Shown here piece after piece: positions 43,129 to 55,053 of a stretch of DNA of 64,000 bases. The notes beneath the pieces were generated by a model. That model had not been told where the DNA came from. It saw only the letters and a list, made by a program, of their open reading frames with translations, and ran no database searches. The DNA lies in the NCBI GenBank assembly GCA_963573315.1, contig OY752141.1:2666001-2730000 (forward strand), in the 5' to 3' direction. How positions within the stretch are numbered: the stretch's first letter is position 1; every line of letters starts with the position of its first letter. Source of the stretch: Entomortierella parvispora. Its lineage: Eukaryota; Mortierellomycota; Mortierellomycetes; Mortierellales; Mortierellaceae. Made by a program: the position numbers and the translations under genes.

Positions 43129-46100
43129 TTAGCGTCTTCCACCACGTCCTCCACGACCACCTCCACGCCCGCCCCTTGAGGATCCGCCACCACGTCCGCC
43201 GCCTCCACCTCTTGAGCTGCCGCCACGTCCTCCGCCACGTCCTCCGCCGCCACGACCGCCACCGCGACCTCCACGGCTTCCACGCACCACATTGGAGCCT
43301 GCATGGCGGCCAGTCTTCTCACGTCTTGCCTCCTTGGCCAAACGCTCCTTGGCAATGACCGTTGATGTTTTGAGCTCAGAGCGGACCTCAGAACCGCCAC
43401 GGCCGCCACGACCGCCACGGCTTCCTCCACGTCCTCCACGTCCAGAAGATGAGCCACCGGGACCCTCGTTCTCCTTCTCTGCAAACTTGGCCCTCTTGGC
43501 CTTGCGCTCGTAATCGTGTGCCATTGGATCCAAGGGCTTGGCTTGCTCCTGGCGCGTATGTCTGAATCTCTTGGCCGCCAACGTAGCGCGCGATGAGGGC
43601 AACTCCATCTCTCCTGCGCGGGGCAAGTTGGTCTTGGTCTTGTGCTGCCAATCTGTGAAGCGACCACTCTTGAACGAGGCCGAGATCTTGTTTCCTGACT
43701 CGGTGGTGATCAATTTCTTGTTGTCGGCACCGATACCCAATCCCTTGACAAACTTCTTCTTCTTGGCATCCCACTTGACCGTGTTCTTGTTCCTGTTCAT
43801 GGTCTCGCGCTCATCGCCGTTCATATCCATAGTAGCATGCTGGGCCTGCTCCAAGAAAGAGTTGCTGGTGTTGACCATAGAGTATCCACGCTCAGTGTTG
43901 GTATCCTGTTGGGTATGGGACATATAAAAGTTCTCGTCCTTGAACGATGTTGGCTTTTCCTTGACCTCGCCGGGAGAACGTCTCTTGGAAGGCCCAACGG
44001 TACGCTTAAAGACACCCTCGAGATCGGCCTCAGATGCCTCAGGACCCAAGCTGGTAAGGGTCTGTTCACCACCTTCGGCGGTGGAAGCTTCACTAGGGAA
44101 GAGATTCACGGTAAGTCCAGCCTTTTTTTGACGGGTCATAGAAATCACTTTGTCCACCACACCACGGCGAGTCTTCATCACGTTTGAGGCCACTGTCGAT
44201 CCCTTGATACCACGTTGACCAAACTCAAAGATGGTCTCGGCAGGACGGAAGTTGGATATTGAGGCAATCAAATTGACACGGTTCTGCTCCTGCTCATCGA
44301 TCGAATCAGCTGTAAAAAAAAGGCATTTGAAAATATAAGGACAACGTGAGAAAAATATCGTGTAGCAGATTTGTTCTTACAAGAATATATGGACACATTC
44401 AACGAAATCCTACCGAACAATGGGTTTAACTCTGCGTATTCGTCCATGTCGACAATTTCCTTGGCACGCTTATAACTCTCGACAGCCGCAGATGGTCTAG
44501 ACTTGCAGTAGAGCTTATAACCGTTCATGGAAACGTTCCTCAGGGCAATAAGATTGGTATCATCAAAGATGTTGTTCTTGACCCATTCGCTGTCGACCTC
44601 GAGTAAGTGCGTGGGAAGTCCTCCAATGACGATATCCGAGGTATAATCAGGCTCCTGTTCTTTGGATGAGCCCACAACCATTTTTCTTGCCAAAAAGAGT
44701 TGCAAATCAATCAAATACGGAAGCTCCTCGGGAGAGACGAACGAAAAGGCCCAACCCTTCTTTCCTGCTCTGGCAGTACGACCGACACGATGGATAAAAA
44801 CTTTTGAGTTGTCCACGAAATCATAATTGACGACGTTCTCAAGCACAGGAATATCAATACCACGGGCTGCGACATCCGTCACAACCAAGATATTGGAATA
44901 TCCCTTTCGGAATCGATCAATCTGGATCTTACGCGCAGCTTGGTCCAAAGAACCATAGATGAACGAGACCTGGTATCCTGCCGTGATCAAAAGGTTGGAG
45001 ATGTACTCGACGTGATGCTTGGTCGACACAAAGACGATGGTCTGATGCTCTGTGGCGGCTCCTACAATTTCTTTGGCTACACGCTTGCGTTTCTTTGGGT
45101 TTTCCTCATCTCGCTCAAACTTTACGCCAGTATCCTGAGGCAGCTTGATGACATTACGGAGCACAGTCAAGAGGGCTGCCTCCTTGTCCTGCTGCTTCAC
45201 ACTGAAAAAGGTCATTTCCAAATCTTTGCTGATCTTGGTCTCGACATCCAGACGGACGAGAGTGGGTTCCTGAAGACCGGCTTTGGCGAAATCCACCAGA
45301 AGTTTGGGGAGGGTGGCGGAAAAGAGCAAAGTTTGACGGTTGGGTTGAAGGCGGTGTAAGATTTCATGCAACTGGACCTCGAAACCCATTTCGAACAAGC
45401 TATCGAACAAAAACAAAGGGTGTTAAAGTCTGTTCAACACGCCTATGTTCCTGGACCGTCCTGGTTAAGTATAGGCATGAAACAAACATACCGATCAGCC
45501 TCATCGAATACAATGTACTGGACGCTCTTCAGTTCGAGTTCCATCTCAACAATCAAGTGCAAAAGACGACCGGGAGTGGCGATCAGACTAGAGGAGAAAT
45601 TGAAGTTAGTTGAACAAGTCCTCCGTAAATAACCTAACCATTCAAACATGTGTCGTCCGCTTACATATCAGGGTTAGCGGCCAACATGGCGAACTGCTCT
45701 TCCAGTGAATCTCCTCCGACAAGAATACAGCTGCGGAGATCCGTGTGCTTTCCGAGCTCCTTGCACACTTTTTGAGTCTGCATTGCCAACTCACGCGAGG
45801 GAGACATGACGATAGCACGGGCTCCAACCTTGGCTGAATGCGACTTGAGCTTCTCCAACATGGGAATCAAGAATGCAGCTGTTTTTCCTGAACCGGTACG
45901 GGCCATACCCACGACATCTCCTCCCTCCATGATCAACGGGATACATTTGCGCTGGATGGGTGTGGGGACCTTGAATCCCTTGTGAAGAATTGCCTTGTAA
46001 ATGGGGAAGCTCAGGCCTGGTAAAAGAGAAGCATATGCACCGTTAGCGACTACGTGTGGATATCGGGTGTGCTTACGACCAACGGCTCATGACTATCTTA

Positions 46101-46571
46101 CCCATGGACTGGAATCCTCCGGACTTCTTATGCTTCTTGTTGGCAGCCTGTGATAAGTAAAAGAAACAATAGTGATCGAACGATAAGTACAGGGTCTTGG
46201 TTGAGTGCCTATCTTCGATATTAGTGAAAGCGTGTTGGACTGACCATGTTGGCGTTTGCAATGAACTCTTCCTCCTCCTCAACGTTGGCCTCGCCCATCA
46301 AATCGTCCAGGTCCATGTTCGCAGTTGGCCTTTTCCGGGGAACGAGCGAGGATTCCATATCGACGTCCGAGTCGCTCATAGCCACTTCTTCAAAATCAGA
46401 GATTTCTTCCTCGTCCTCATCCTTTGACTTTCCGCCCTTGAGATAATGGGACTTTGCGCCGCCGGTCTTGGAACCCGACTTTGCGCCTGCAGTCGCCTTC
46501 CCAGCAGGCTTGGCCGCGCTAGAACGAGAGGGTGTCCTTTTTACAGGCCTGGCAGTCTGCTTGGCTACCAT
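43129..46571 (-). CDS. DBP10: DEAD-box ATP-dependent RNA helicase Dbp10 (DDX54 family)
   Basis: Nucleolar helicase for 60S ribosomal subunit assembly. Multi-exon. The N-terminus is Lys/Ala-rich, then acidic ([12 protein letters not shown]). Helicase motifs in order: Q motif [11 protein letters not shown], Walker [20 protein letters not shown], the GG motif [19 protein letters not shown], the DEAD motif in VFDEADR at an exon end, SATLP, then helicase C with [29 protein letters not shown] and [14 protein letters not shown]. The C-terminal region carries the DBP10-specific tail and ends in a Gly/Arg (RGG) run of about 60 residues. The start MVAKQTARP (46571) is preferred over an in-frame Met at 46634 that lies in a simple-repeat leader. 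Confidence 0.93.
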
Positions 46572-46930
46572 GGTAGTATGAGAGTGAATGGAAGGGGGAG
46601 AAGGATAGGGAGATGGATGGATGGATGGAAGCAAACACTTGCATGTAGCCTGTGGCGAGACCGAGGTTCAAAAAAAAAGAAAAAAGTATTGTTTACAGCA
46701 ACACACCCCTGCTAAATGCAAGTCGATCTGCACGCACAATCCGCATGCGGTTTCTGTTTGCACTAAGCGAGGTCGGCCTTTTTCTCCCCATTGAGGGCAA
46801 TGGGACTGCTCCTCTGCACAAGCCACCGCTTGTAGCAGTCCCCAAACTTGTCGCGCATCCCTCCCCTGTTGCCAAAAAGATCTCCGGCCCATTCCCCTCC
46901 ATCCCTTCCGCATCACACTCTTCTCTGGCC
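46572..46930. promoter_or_regulatory. Divergent promoter region, DBP10 / TIM50
   Basis: 359 bp between the two start codons. It contains a GATGGATG-type repeat near 46611-46630 and an A-rich run (46668-46687). No named site was recognised. A promoter role is inferred from the head-to-head layout. Confidence 0.45.
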
Positions 46931-48623
46931 ATGGCATCTCTTGCTCGCATCGCCTTTGCTCGGGCACTTCCCCGCACTACCCCCGCTGTTCTCTCGCCAA
47001 GATGGGCCGCTAGACGCACCTTCACAACCCCCGCCACTGGCTCCTCCGGACAGCCCCAGACACCCCGTAACCTCGCCGCCGAGGCCCTCGCCCAAAAGAC
47101 CGGGCAGGCCCCTGCTCAGTCCCAGGCCACCGCACCCAAGGGAAAGAATAAGCCTTCCAAGATTGAAAAGACCCCCACCAGCCCAGCTGTTTATGCCCTT
47201 TATGGTCTTTTGGGAGTCACCGCCGTCGGCTTTGCTTACAACGTTGGTAGGTGTCGTTGTCGCGGCAGATCGGATATTGGCAGATCATTAGGCTAATGTC
47301 TTTCTAACTCCATCTGGTCATATGGACGTGATTGTCGCTCTTTGCAGGTTGCCCATACCCCGATGAAGAAGGCGTCCAGGATTCGTTGAAGCATCCCGAC
47401 GAGAACTTTTTCAGCGGATACGTTCGTCGTGCTCAGGAGCGCTACCAAGCTACTCGTGACAAGATGTCCAACCCGATCTGGGAGAAGCTCTTGCCCGATC
47501 CCCTGCCTGCCCCTTACCAGCAACCCTACACCCTCGTTATCAACTTGGACAACACTCTGATTCATTCTTCCTGGGACAAGGATCGCGGTTGGAGGGTCGC
47601 CAAGCGCCCCGGTGCTGAATACTTCCTCGCCTACCTCTTCCAGCATTACGAAATTGTTATCTTCACCAACCAGAACGCCGACGTACGTTTATATTCGGAA
47701 CACAGGGATCGTGGACCTACCTTACTTTTACCTCTTGAGCAGGAACTAATATTGCTGTGGACACATTTTTTTTTTTTGTTTTCTGTAGACCGCCCTTCGC
47801 ATCCTGGAGAAACTCGACCCTTACCAATACGCCCCTTACCGCCTGTTCAAGGAGAGCACACGCTATGTTGATGGAAAGCACGTCAAGGATTTGTCGCATT
47901 TGAACCGTGACTTGTCCAAGGTCATTATCATGGACTCAAACCCCGACTCTTATTCTCTCCAACCTGAGAACGCTATCGCCATGAAGCCGTGGATGGGCGA
48001 CCCCAACGACACTGAGCTGGTTGCCATGATTCCTTTCCTTGAGAGTACGTCGAGTGCACTGAATCTGAAAATTGCTTTGGCCTGTGCACATTATAATCTT
48101 TTGGTGGCGCAATAGGTCATCGAGGTAATTAACGTTTTCTCTTTGTCTCTGAATAGCCATTGCATTGACTGAGGTGGAGGATGTCCGTGGTCCCTTGGCC
48201 AAGTTCAAGGGCACCAACATCCCTGTGGAGTTTGCCAAGTGGGAGGAGGAATTGAAGGAGCAGATGCGTATCCAGTGGGAAGAGGAGCAAAAGACCAAGA
48301 AGGGCAAGGGATTCGGTATCTTCCGCGTAGGAGGTCAACAAGCGGAGCAACCCCCTGTGCCCCTCTTTGAGCAGCAGCGTCAGCAGTTCCAGGAGCACTT
48401 TAAGCGCACACATGAGGCTGTGGAGAAGGAAGCAGCTGAGAACTTGAAGAAGCAAAAGGAACTTGAGCAGCAATTGAAGCATATGAAGATTTCTGTCTGG
48501 GATATTTTCACCAAGGGAGGCCCTGATCCGGAGGCCTTGCAGGCTGCTCTCGCAGAACAGGAAGCCAAGGCCGCTGCTGCTGCTGCTGCTACTGCTGAAT
48601 CTGCGCCAGCAGCAAGCCAATAG
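46931..48623 (+). CDS. TIM50: Mitochondrial inner-membrane import translocase subunit Tim50
   Basis: TIM23-complex receptor that takes presequence proteins from TOM. Exons 46931-47246, 47348-47682, 47789-48044 and 48157-48623 join in phase to give 457 aa. Order: a basic Arg/Ala-rich presequence ([20 protein letters not shown]), one membrane helix ([19 protein letters not shown]), and an FCP1-like domain ([60 protein letters not shown]). A C-terminal coiled, Gln/Glu/Ala-rich extension follows. The phosphatase DxDxT site is degenerate (NLDNT), as expected for a receptor rather than an enzyme. Confidence 0.95.
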
Positions 48624-49411
48624 AGTAGTAATCATCTTGTAATATTTTGTTTTCTTGCAGTAAACCCATTCAACAAAAACGTAAGAAGAGAGGCGAATTA
48701 CCGAGAAATCGAGACTTTGTGGGGGAAAAGTATGCATGCAATGTCTCTGTGACCCGATCTGTTGGCTGTCTCGACACTGTCAAAGTGCCGACAGCAAGAA
48801 AATAGAAACGAGAAAAGAAGCAAGAAAAGAACCTGCGCCCCAGGCCAGAATAGGTCCCCTGGTAGTCTAGCAGCCAACAGGAAACAGGGAAATTGACTCC
48901 GCGCTACCAGGATGCAATTGAATACAGGACTAACTATAGTAACCAGCCCAAAACTCGAGCACTGTTTTGCGTCATGGTCAAAGCTGACCCTCGTTCAGTC
49001 ACGTTTGTTACAGGAACCACGAAAGCAGAAGAGCAAGCAAGTCAGCAGAAGAGTTTAGCCCATTGTCTCATCTCTCATCTACATCTTTCACTTCTCTTGT
49101 TCATTGCATTATTCTCTTTTCGACCTCTCTCCCTCTCCCTCTCCCTCTCCTTCATCACTTTTTTTGTGTGTGTGTGTGTGTGTTCCACAGAAACAACGGA
49201 TACAATCTCCTTGGAAGAACTTTATTGCATCGGCATTCAACTCCTCGACCCACCAAACAGAAAAAAATAATACATTCACTTCACTTCACTTCACTTCACC
49301 ACCTTGTTCCTCTCCACCTCATTCCATCCTTTTTTATACAGCACTTGTTTTTGCAAAGACGAATTCAAGGCCTACACCAAGACTCAAGACAAACCCTATT
49401 AAGCCTGCAAG
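48624..49411. other. Intergenic region with CT, GT and CACTT repeats
   Basis: 788 bp between TIM50 and the transporter, both plus strand. It has a CTCCCT-rich tract (49120-49155), a (GT)n run (about 49166-49183) followed by TTCCACAG that could act as a 5' UTR splice acceptor, and five CACTT-type units (about 49275-49299). No gene. Confidence 0.55.
49166..49183. repeat. (GT)n microsatellite
   Basis: Nine GT units in the leader of the transporter gene. Confidence 0.85.
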
Positions 49412-52039
49412 ATGGATATGGAAGAGAGCGACCGCTATAGAATGCCTGCAGGGACAGCCTCTGCTCCTTCTACCGGAAGCGTCAGCAGTGGCTACCGACG
49501 CTACAGCATGGGCGAAAGCGGCAACGAGAGCGGGAGTGACACCACGGCTTTACAATCCAACCAACACGTCAAGCGAACGAACAGCTTCCCCAACAAGGGA
49601 AAGTCTTCGTCAACAGGAGGATTTGATCCGGACCGTATATTGTTCCAAGCCGAGGACGATGATGACAATGGTGAGGACGACCTTGTCTTGCACCTCAACT
49701 CGGACGCATATGATCCCCAGCGCCAGCACGATTCCTCAACGTCCAAAGTGCCATTGGTCTCGTACAAGAAGACCGACTCGAGGCACTCGAGGACAACTCC
49801 AAAGTCAAAATCGACAGCACAACCTAAACGTCAAGGAGACTATGGTCGGATTTCGCACGATTCGTTCCACTCAGGCTACTCAGAAGAGCACGACGAGGAA
49901 GATGATGACCGAGACGACTTTGGTCAGGAAGAGGAAGATGTGGGGATGATGACTGGTAGTCGAACGAACCGCAGCGGAATTGGCAACGGAGGAGGCGGAG
50001 GGCATGGACACGCCAACGAGGACGCCAAACTGCCAGATCATGGTGGAAGTCTCTTCAACAGCTTCTTGAACATGGCCAACAGCATCATTGGAGCAGGTAA
50101 ATAAGGGGTTAGCCAGGATTTGATCTTCCAGTTGCTGACCAAGAAAACTCACTCTTGACCTTTAAACCATTTGCTTTTCATAGGAATCATTGGTACACAA
50201 CTATTCAAATGCCATAGTCAAGGACTCTTCAAAACAGGAAGCAACACAAAACAACTGACTCTAACTGATGGATATCTGCGTTGCTAGGACTTCCTTTCGC
50301 TTTTCAGGAAGCTGGTCTCGGCATGGGGATTATCCTGCTCTGTCTTCTTACTTGGATTGTCGGTACGATAATGGAGGACGAGGGAGTTTTCAGCAAATCA
50401 GCTCATCCATGCTCTCTCACTTACCCTGATCGTCCTATGTTATACTGTAGACTGGACCGTGGGATTACTCGTTCACAATGGGAAGCTCTCGGGGCGACAA
50501 ACTTATCAGGATCTGCTCATGTTCTGCTTTGGCAAGGCCGGACTGATCATGATCTCCATCTTTCAGTTTATTTTTGCCTTTGGAGGTAAAACAACCTCTC
50601 GCTCGCACTCTACATCTACTCTTAATTTTGTTTGATACCGAGTACTAAGAGGGAATCTGCACTGCTGACCTAGCCATGTGTGCGTATACTGTAATTGTCG
50701 GTGATACCCTGCCACACGTCCTTCAAGCGCTTATCCCTGGAATTGAAACGTGGCCTCATCTTGGATTCGTTGCCCGTCGAACATTTGTGATTACATTCTG
50801 TACCGTCTTGATTTCGTTCCCATTGTCTTTGTACAGGGATATCTCCAAATTGGCCAAGACGAGCGCTGTCGCCATGATTGCTCTCGTGGTGATTATCATT
50901 GCAGTCATGATTGAGGGACCCAGGACATCGACCGAGATTCGAGGAGACCCAACCTTAGTCTGGTCATTTGCCAGACCAAAACTCTTTCAATCAATTGGAG
51001 TCATTAGCTTTGGTAAACGAGTTGACCGCTTACTCTTTTCCTCTTCTGGTGCGAGCTATTATTTGTGTGAAGACAACGACAGTGATTTAACGAGCTTTCT
51101 TTTCTTTTCTTTCTTTGAATAGCGTTTGTTTGTCATCACAACTCCTTCTTAATTTTCGGATCGCTTCAAAAGCCAACAGTAAGGCGCCGATGGATAGTTT
51201 GTTAAAAACTGAGAGGCATGCGGGAATTTTTAAAAGTCCTCAAGAATCTTGACAAAATTGGTCCAATCTTTCTTTTCCCTCTTTTAGATGAATCGGTTCA
51301 AATTGGTGACACATATGAGCATGACGGTATCACTCCTGGCCTGCTTGATCCTGGCATTGTCAGGCTTCTTGGTGTTTTCGGACAAGACCCAAGGTCAGTA
51401 GCTCGTTCTCAGCATGGATGATTATATGTCTCGACTCAGCAATGGACTGACTCTTTTTTTATACATTTTGGGGGTCAGGCAATATCTTGAACAACTTTCC
51501 ATCCGACAACTTTATCATCAACATTGCGCGCTTTTGTTTTGGCGTCAACATGTTTACTACCCTACCGTTGGAAACGTTTGTCTGTCGTGAGGTGAGATCT
51601 GTGGAGAGACAGAAAAAACAATTGCTACTATTCATATCTCGCAGAGCAAACTAACTAACCCGGTCGCTTTTTCCTACTCCCTTCCCGAATGAATCAGGTC
51701 ATTGAAACTTACTACTATGCTGGAGCCCCCTTTTCTATGAAACGCCACTTCATCATCACCACCGGTCTTGTCGGGGCTGCGTTAGTAATTGCACTTTTGA
51801 CCTGCAACCTCGGCTTCGTGCTCGAAGTCACCGGTGGCTTCTCAGCCACGGCTCTGGCCTTCATCCTTCCTCCGCTCTGCTATCTGAAATTATCCTCGGG
51901 CTCCATTTGGACTACGGCCAAGATCCCACATTTGGCCTGTCTGGCTTTCGGTGTTGTGGTCATGATCCTGAGTACCTTCTTTTCTCTGCAGCATTTTATG
52001 GCACCCCCCGACGCCTCTGCGTCCAAGTGCTCTATGTAA
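49412..52039 (+). CDS. Amino-acid transporter of the AAAP/SLC38 (vacuolar Avt) family
   Basis: Proton-coupled amino-acid permease, probably vacuolar. Exon 1 (about 49412-50096) encodes a 228-residue acidic/Ser-rich cytosolic tail and the family signature start SFLNMANSIIGAG. A 9-nt exon (50184-50192, GAATCATTG) supplies IIG, and the next exon continues LPFAFQEAGLGMGIILLCLL. Further exons give DWTVGLLVHNGKLSG, AMCAYTVIVGDTLPHVLQAL, FVITFCTVLISFPLSLYRDI, SLLACLILALSGFLVF, MFTTLPLETFVCREVIETYY and the last helices to CSM. About eleven membrane segments are visible, the family norm. At least nine exons, all phase-consistent where checked. The substrate cannot be read from sequence. Confidence 0.9.
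50184..50192 (+). other. 9-nt micro-exon of the amino-acid transporter
   Basis: Flanked by TTTTCATAG and GTACAC. It restores the conserved SIIGAGIIGLPFAF motif of AAAP transporters; skipping it removes three residues in frame. Confidence 0.8.
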
Positions 52040-52203
52040 TATTAGATTCCAAAATCCGAATGAATGGGAAGAAAGAGAGGTCCGGCAGGATCGGCAGCGA
52101 TTGCAGTCCATTCATGAAAAATAGATTAAAAATCCGAGGCTTTTGCTTCAATGTTGTCAAGTATCTATTTTATTTTCTATCTGTTATCGACAGGAGATGT
52201 CTT

Positions 52204-54702
52204 TCAATCTTTCAAAGCGATCAGGATCATGTTTCGTGGACTTTCCACAACGTCAAAACCCGCCACCAGCTGAACGGATCCTTTCTTCGTCGTCATGTCC
52301 TCCGAATCAGAGATTCGATCGTCCTCTGTGCCAAGAATCGTCTCATGCAGGTGCATAGCTCTGTCCAGCAGAATCATGCCTTCGTAAAGAGGGCCCAACA
52401 TCGTCCTTAGCGCCCAAAGGATTCCAATCCTGTACAGCTCCTGCTTCAAGAACGCGTCGTATTCTGCCCGGGCTTCCTCTGGCGTGATCGCATCCACAGG
52501 CAGTTTGAGTCGGTTCAACGCCGTGGTCACGTAGTGAGGAAAGCCCTTTAGTCGATGTTTTCCCATGCGCCCCAGCACGGGGGCAACGGCTGGTGGGCCG
52601 GGGTATAAGGCTCGATCGACCATGAGTTTCTATGGAAAGGAGAATGAAGGGTAAATAGAAGAACAAGTAAACGAGATAAAGCCGGTAACGTCAACTTACG
52701 TGTAAGAGTGCACGGAAGTAATGGCCATGAATCGCATCCTCCGTCTCCTTCTGGTATTTGAGCCACCTTTCAGGCGATTGACAAGCAATCATCTTCGCGT
52801 GGTCGCCCAGATGAGCCTTATGAGCATTGAACACTTTGCTGAGCGGAAATCCATGGGTGCCTGTGGTATAACATCGAAGTCAATAAAGAGGAAAAAAACA
52901 GGAGAAAAATCTACTCACAAACCATTTTCATCCATTAATCGTTAGCTTACCGTCATTCATAACAATGTTTCCATCTCGATCATAGCGCTCGGTTATCCAG
53001 TGGTAACAGCAACCAACGCTGAACAGACAAGTCGCTGAACTCTCCAAGTAGAGCTTGATCATGTTACTCGTCAAATCTCCACAAGCATGTAGTCCGCAGA
53101 GGGTCCATCGCTCGTCCTCCCCATCCTCCCTTTGAAACCTCCTTTCTTCAACATGACTCATCTCTGAGCCAGCAGCAACACTTGCACTATCCTTTGGCTT
53201 TTTGGGGAAATGCTCTTTGAGCAGGGTCGGAAGCGTGGCGGCTGTAATATGATGGGTGATGTGTTGCAACTGGAAGTTGCTTCCTGGTGTCGTCGCCAAT
53301 TTGGGATCATTGGCAGAGCTCAGAGCCGACGCTGAGGTTGTGGAGGAGGGCGTTGAAGCAGTGAGAGAGGCATCTGTTACGGATTTTGATTCCACGTTGC
53401 CACTGCAACTGGAAGAGGCTGGTCCAGAGAAGGGTATATGTTCAGCAGTGTTGGAAGATCCAGAGGCTGTCATGGCAACGTCCGGAGCGCAGGTCGCTGT
53501 CTTCTTGGCTTTAACCTTTTTCACCCGTGCCATTTTGCAAGGCTCTCCTCTGGTAGTGGCGCCATTGGAGGGAGAAGAGACGCCATTGCAACTGCTGTTA
53601 CCGTTGGTGGGACTACTGCTCCTTGAACGGCGATCACCCGACTTTGCTTTTTTGTTGCATGTTGCAGTCGTTAATGTCGTCGTATTCGAGATGGATGGCG
53701 TGACTTTGGCGGCAGGGCGTGAAGGAGAGGAGGATGAGGCGGGGCAGGCACTTTCACCAACGTCCTTAGAAGCTCCTATTGTTTCCATCGCTGCTTCTCC
53801 TACTGCTCCCGCCGCTGTTGCTCCGTCCGCTACAGCAGCTTCACTTCGCACCTGTCGCTTGGTCGCCTTCTTGGCCGTGCTTTTCAACTTGGATTTGTTG
53901 ACAAACAGCTTCTCTGTTCTTTTCTGGGTCGTTTGGGCTCCACAGGTCTGAATCGTGTTCGAGTCCACTCCCAAGACGCAGAGTTGATGTTGAAAAGCCA
54001 ATACACGACTGAGATAGCCTTGTCCTGCTCCTAGATCAATCACGGACCCGATCTGATGTTCCTTTGCGTAGGAGGCTATTAATCCGCTCAGGATTTCAAC
54101 CTCGTGTAGTTTCTTGGGGGACATGCCAGGGATTAGATGGATATCCAGCGTATCTTTGAACTTTGCGTCTGTTGCAATTGATTTTTTTTTGAGTTAGGAC
54201 ATGAGCTGGATAAGTTTGACCTGACATCATCAAAGAGTTCACCCCTGGAACTTGAGCAACACTTACAATCTGGATCGAGGGTCCGGTTGATTGACAGTTT
54301 TTTCACCATGTCCACAAACGCTTTCAGGGATTCCGGCCAATCCTGGGGCTCTCCCTCCTCCTCCAAAGTTGGTAAGGACAAGGAAGGAGACTTGAAGTCC
54401 CTGAGCTTGCCTAGACTGACGAGCTCCATTAGATCCAAGGAGCTTAGGGTCCCTTGCTCCGATTCAAAGGCCTTCCGCCAGCTTCCTGGCATCCTCGTTT
54501 CCCAAGAGTTTGTTGTGAAGTAATCAACAATCATCAGCTCGGTCACTGGTTCGCACAGGTTCAGAAAGGATTGCAGGCTATCCAGGTACTGCTCCATACT
54601 GTCGAAGCCTGGGGGCAAAAACGAGTCGGCAGTCCTGGTCCTCCGTGTCCTGTTGCTACTGTCTTGCTTGGGCAGCAATAATGCCGTACTGATGCGATCC
54701 AT
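52204..54702 (-). CDS. METTL25/RRNAD1-family methyltransferase-like protein
   Basis: Putative SAM-dependent methyltransferase. Multi-exon, more than 700 aa. The N-terminus (FDSMEQYLDSLQSFLNLCEP) and GMSPKKLHEVEILSGLIASY are typical of the family. SAM motif I is SVIDLGAGQGYLSRVLAF. The later core has WTLCGLHACGDLTSNMIKLY and FSVGCCYHWITE, and the C-terminal half has HGFPLSKVF, SPERWLKYQKETEDAIHGHY and RYEAFL-type helices to LIALKD. A disordered insert of roughly 200 residues (Ser/Thr/Ala/Lys-rich) separates motif I from the GLHACGDL motif. Human METTL25 targets ribosomal proteins or rRNA-linked substrates by report; the substrate here is unproven. Confidence 0.88.
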
Positions 54703-54787
54703 GATTCTCTTTAGCTCAATGTCGGATCCAGAATGAATTCAGGAAGGAAGAGGATGAAGAATGCGTCCGTGGGACCGAAATCTCCAC

Positions 54788-54807
54788 AAAAAAAAAAAAA
54801 AAAAAAA
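54788..54807. repeat. 20-base poly-A tract
   Basis: A run between the METTL25-family gene start and tRNA-Gly copy 2. Confidence 0.85.
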
Positions 54808-54872
54808 GCTAAAGTTGCTCACAGAAACGTGGCTTGGTCCGTTGGTCGACACTGCCGAAAATTAACGGAAGC

Positions 54873-54876
54873 AAAA
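54873..54876 (-). terminator. Pol III terminator of tRNA-Gly copy 2
   Basis: TTTT on the minus strand, 5 bp past the discriminator base; a minimal RNA polymerase III stop. Confidence 0.6.
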
Positions 54877-54881
54877 GATAA

Positions 54882-54952
54882 TGCGTGGTCCGGGAATCGA
54901 ACCCGGGTCTACCGCGTGGCAGGCGGTAATTATACCACTAAACCAACCACGC
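54882..54952 (-). tRNA. tRNA-Gly (GCC), copy 2
   Basis: 71 nt including discriminator A, identical to the copy at 31745-31815. Perfect 7-bp acceptor stem, anticodon GCC, canonical T arm with GTTCGATTC, no intron. Flanking sequence differs from copy 1 apart from a short AAAAGAT downstream block and the palindrome triplet upstream. Confidence 0.97.
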
Positions 54953-55010
54953 TTTTCTTGATGTAAAATTTTTTTCCCAAACTCTTGTGTTTCCAAACTT
55001 TCCGAGAAGG

Positions 55011-55053
55011 TCATGTGACTCTGGTATCACGTGATTGAATATGTATCACGTGA
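55011..55053. promoter_or_regulatory. Triplet of TCAYGTGA palindromes upstream of tRNA-Gly copy 2
   Basis: TCATGTGA at 55011-55018, TCACGTGA at 55027-55034 and 55046-55053; start-to-start spacing is 16 and 19 bp. The nearest site is 59 bp from the tRNA 5' end. At copy 1 the values are 16, 18 and 61. Confidence 0.75.

Noticed and set aside
53256-53951. 231-codon plus-strand frame opposite the METTL25-family gene
   Set aside because: Antisense of the low-complexity insert; composition is explained by that insert and no domain is seen.
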